Origin: Christiangramia portivictoriae DSM 23547
Lineage (GTDB): Bacteria; Bacteroidota; Bacteroidia; Flavobacteriales; Flavobacteriaceae
Assembly: GCF_000423045.1 (NCBI RefSeq)
Contig: NZ_AUHF01000007.1
Location: forward strand, 248,001 to 312,000
Direction: 5' to 3'
DNA length: 64,000 bases
The notes below the pieces were generated by a model. The model was not told the origin of the DNA and searched no databases. It saw nothing but the letters and a program-made list of their open reading frames with translations. Every line of letters begins with the position of its first letter. The stretch's first letter is position 1. Below are positions 63,694-64,000 of this stretch, piece after piece. A program made the translations under genes and the position numbers.

Positions 63694-64000
63694 ATGGAAA
63701 AGATTGTGATAGGAAGATTTGACAAGGCAGATTTTCCTGCTTTGCACCTCAACGATATCGCCATTAAAATTGATACGGGAGCTTACAGCTCTTCGATACA
63801 TTGCGAGAATATCAAGGAAGTTGAAGATGAATTACATTGTACCTTTCTGGATGCCGAGCATCCTCTGTACAATGGCAGAGCTTTTGTTTTTAAGGATTAC
63901 GACATTGTATTTGTGAGAAGCAGCAACGGTATTATTCAGCAACGATATCTGGTGCGCACCAATATCAGGCTCTTCGGAAAAGTATATAAGATATCTTTAT
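63694..64000 (+). CDS. RimK-associated ATP-dependent zinc protease-like protein (5' part)
   Basis: Partial gene of 102 codons that continues past the window end. The frame starts MEKIVIGRFDKADFP and contains IDTGAYSSSIH (Asp27-Thr28-Gly29-Ala30), the aspartyl-protease-like motif of the RimK/LysX-associated family (PF05618). These genes often stand directly before rimK, which encodes an ATP-grasp ligase, but the next gene is not visible. It is divergent from uvrC. Confidence 0.85.
   Translation, partial: MEKIVIGRFDKADFPALHLNDIAIKIDTGAYSSSIHCENIKEVEDELHCTFLDAEHPLYNGRAFVFKDYDIVFVRSSNGIIQQRYLVRTNIRLFGKVYKISL

Noticed and set aside
63719-63916. Open frame in another phase at the right end
   Set aside because: It overlaps the RimK-associated protease-like frame that starts at 63694 and shows the DTGA motif; the alternative has no family character.

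Overview
The window looks like chromosomal DNA of a marine-type member of the Flavobacteriaceae (Bacteroidota), close to Christiangramia/Gramella, Salegentibacter or Zunongwangia. The evidence is: DUF2480, DUF3078, DUF4174, DUF3108 and DUF5689 proteins; TonB-dependent receptors with carboxypeptidase-regulatory N-domains; TAnnTTTG promoter elements, several with a TTG about 20 bp upstream; few Shine-Dalgarno sites; lipoproteins ending LxxC; and a SUF-only Fe-S system. The family call is firm; the genus is a guess. G+C is around 40% by eye. I see no rRNA, tRNA, CRISPR, phage or insertion sequence. Most of the window is ordinary core genome.

Layout. 0.1-7.6 kb: small zinc-ribbon protein, DUF4174, CBS protein, membrane-anchored M28 peptidase, two NAD(P)-binding proteins and the GTPase HflX. 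7.7-16.3 kb (minus strand): the SUF Fe-S assembly locus in two transcription units, sufA-like/sufB/lipoprotein/sufC/sufD/sufS ending in a small PLDc_N-like membrane gene with an in-frame amber codon and a terminator, then sufE/DUF59/DUF2480/DUF3078 with its own promoter. 16.5-25.4 kb: thiL, an alpha/beta hydrolase, aminopeptidase P, a large Asp-box propeller protein, a GNAT enzyme, a CbpA/CbpM chaperone pair and a DinB-like protein. 25.7-33.7 kb: sdhCAB, a methionine-type aminotransferase with the nuclease/phosphatase PdeM, a TspO-like membrane protein, a flavin disulfide reductase and DoxX. 33.8-39.7 kb: mfd, a POTRA/beta-barrel outer-membrane protein and a VOC protein.

39.8-51.6 kb is the most unusual region. 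Two related TonB-dependent receptors each have a lipoprotein partner (one DUF5689/choice-of-anchor, one made of about six copies of an unfamiliar module of roughly 100 residues). Between them lie two exported nucleases: an endonuclease/exonuclease/phosphatase-fold protein and an endonuclease I lipoprotein with three acidic Ig-like repeats. I propose that this is a surface system for degrading and importing nucleic acid or its fragments; no SusD is present. The leader of the second receptor carries a cluster of AATGTTAA/GTTAAA elements that could be an operator.

52.0-64.0 kb (mostly minus strand): an operon DUF3108-tryptophan dioxygenase-M23 peptidase-pgi, the tyrosine-catabolic genes hmgA and hppD, uvrC overlapping a patatin-barrel fusion, and the start of a RimK-associated protease-like gene cut by the window end. 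Genes are tightly packed: five convergent pairs have overlapping or abutting stop codons.
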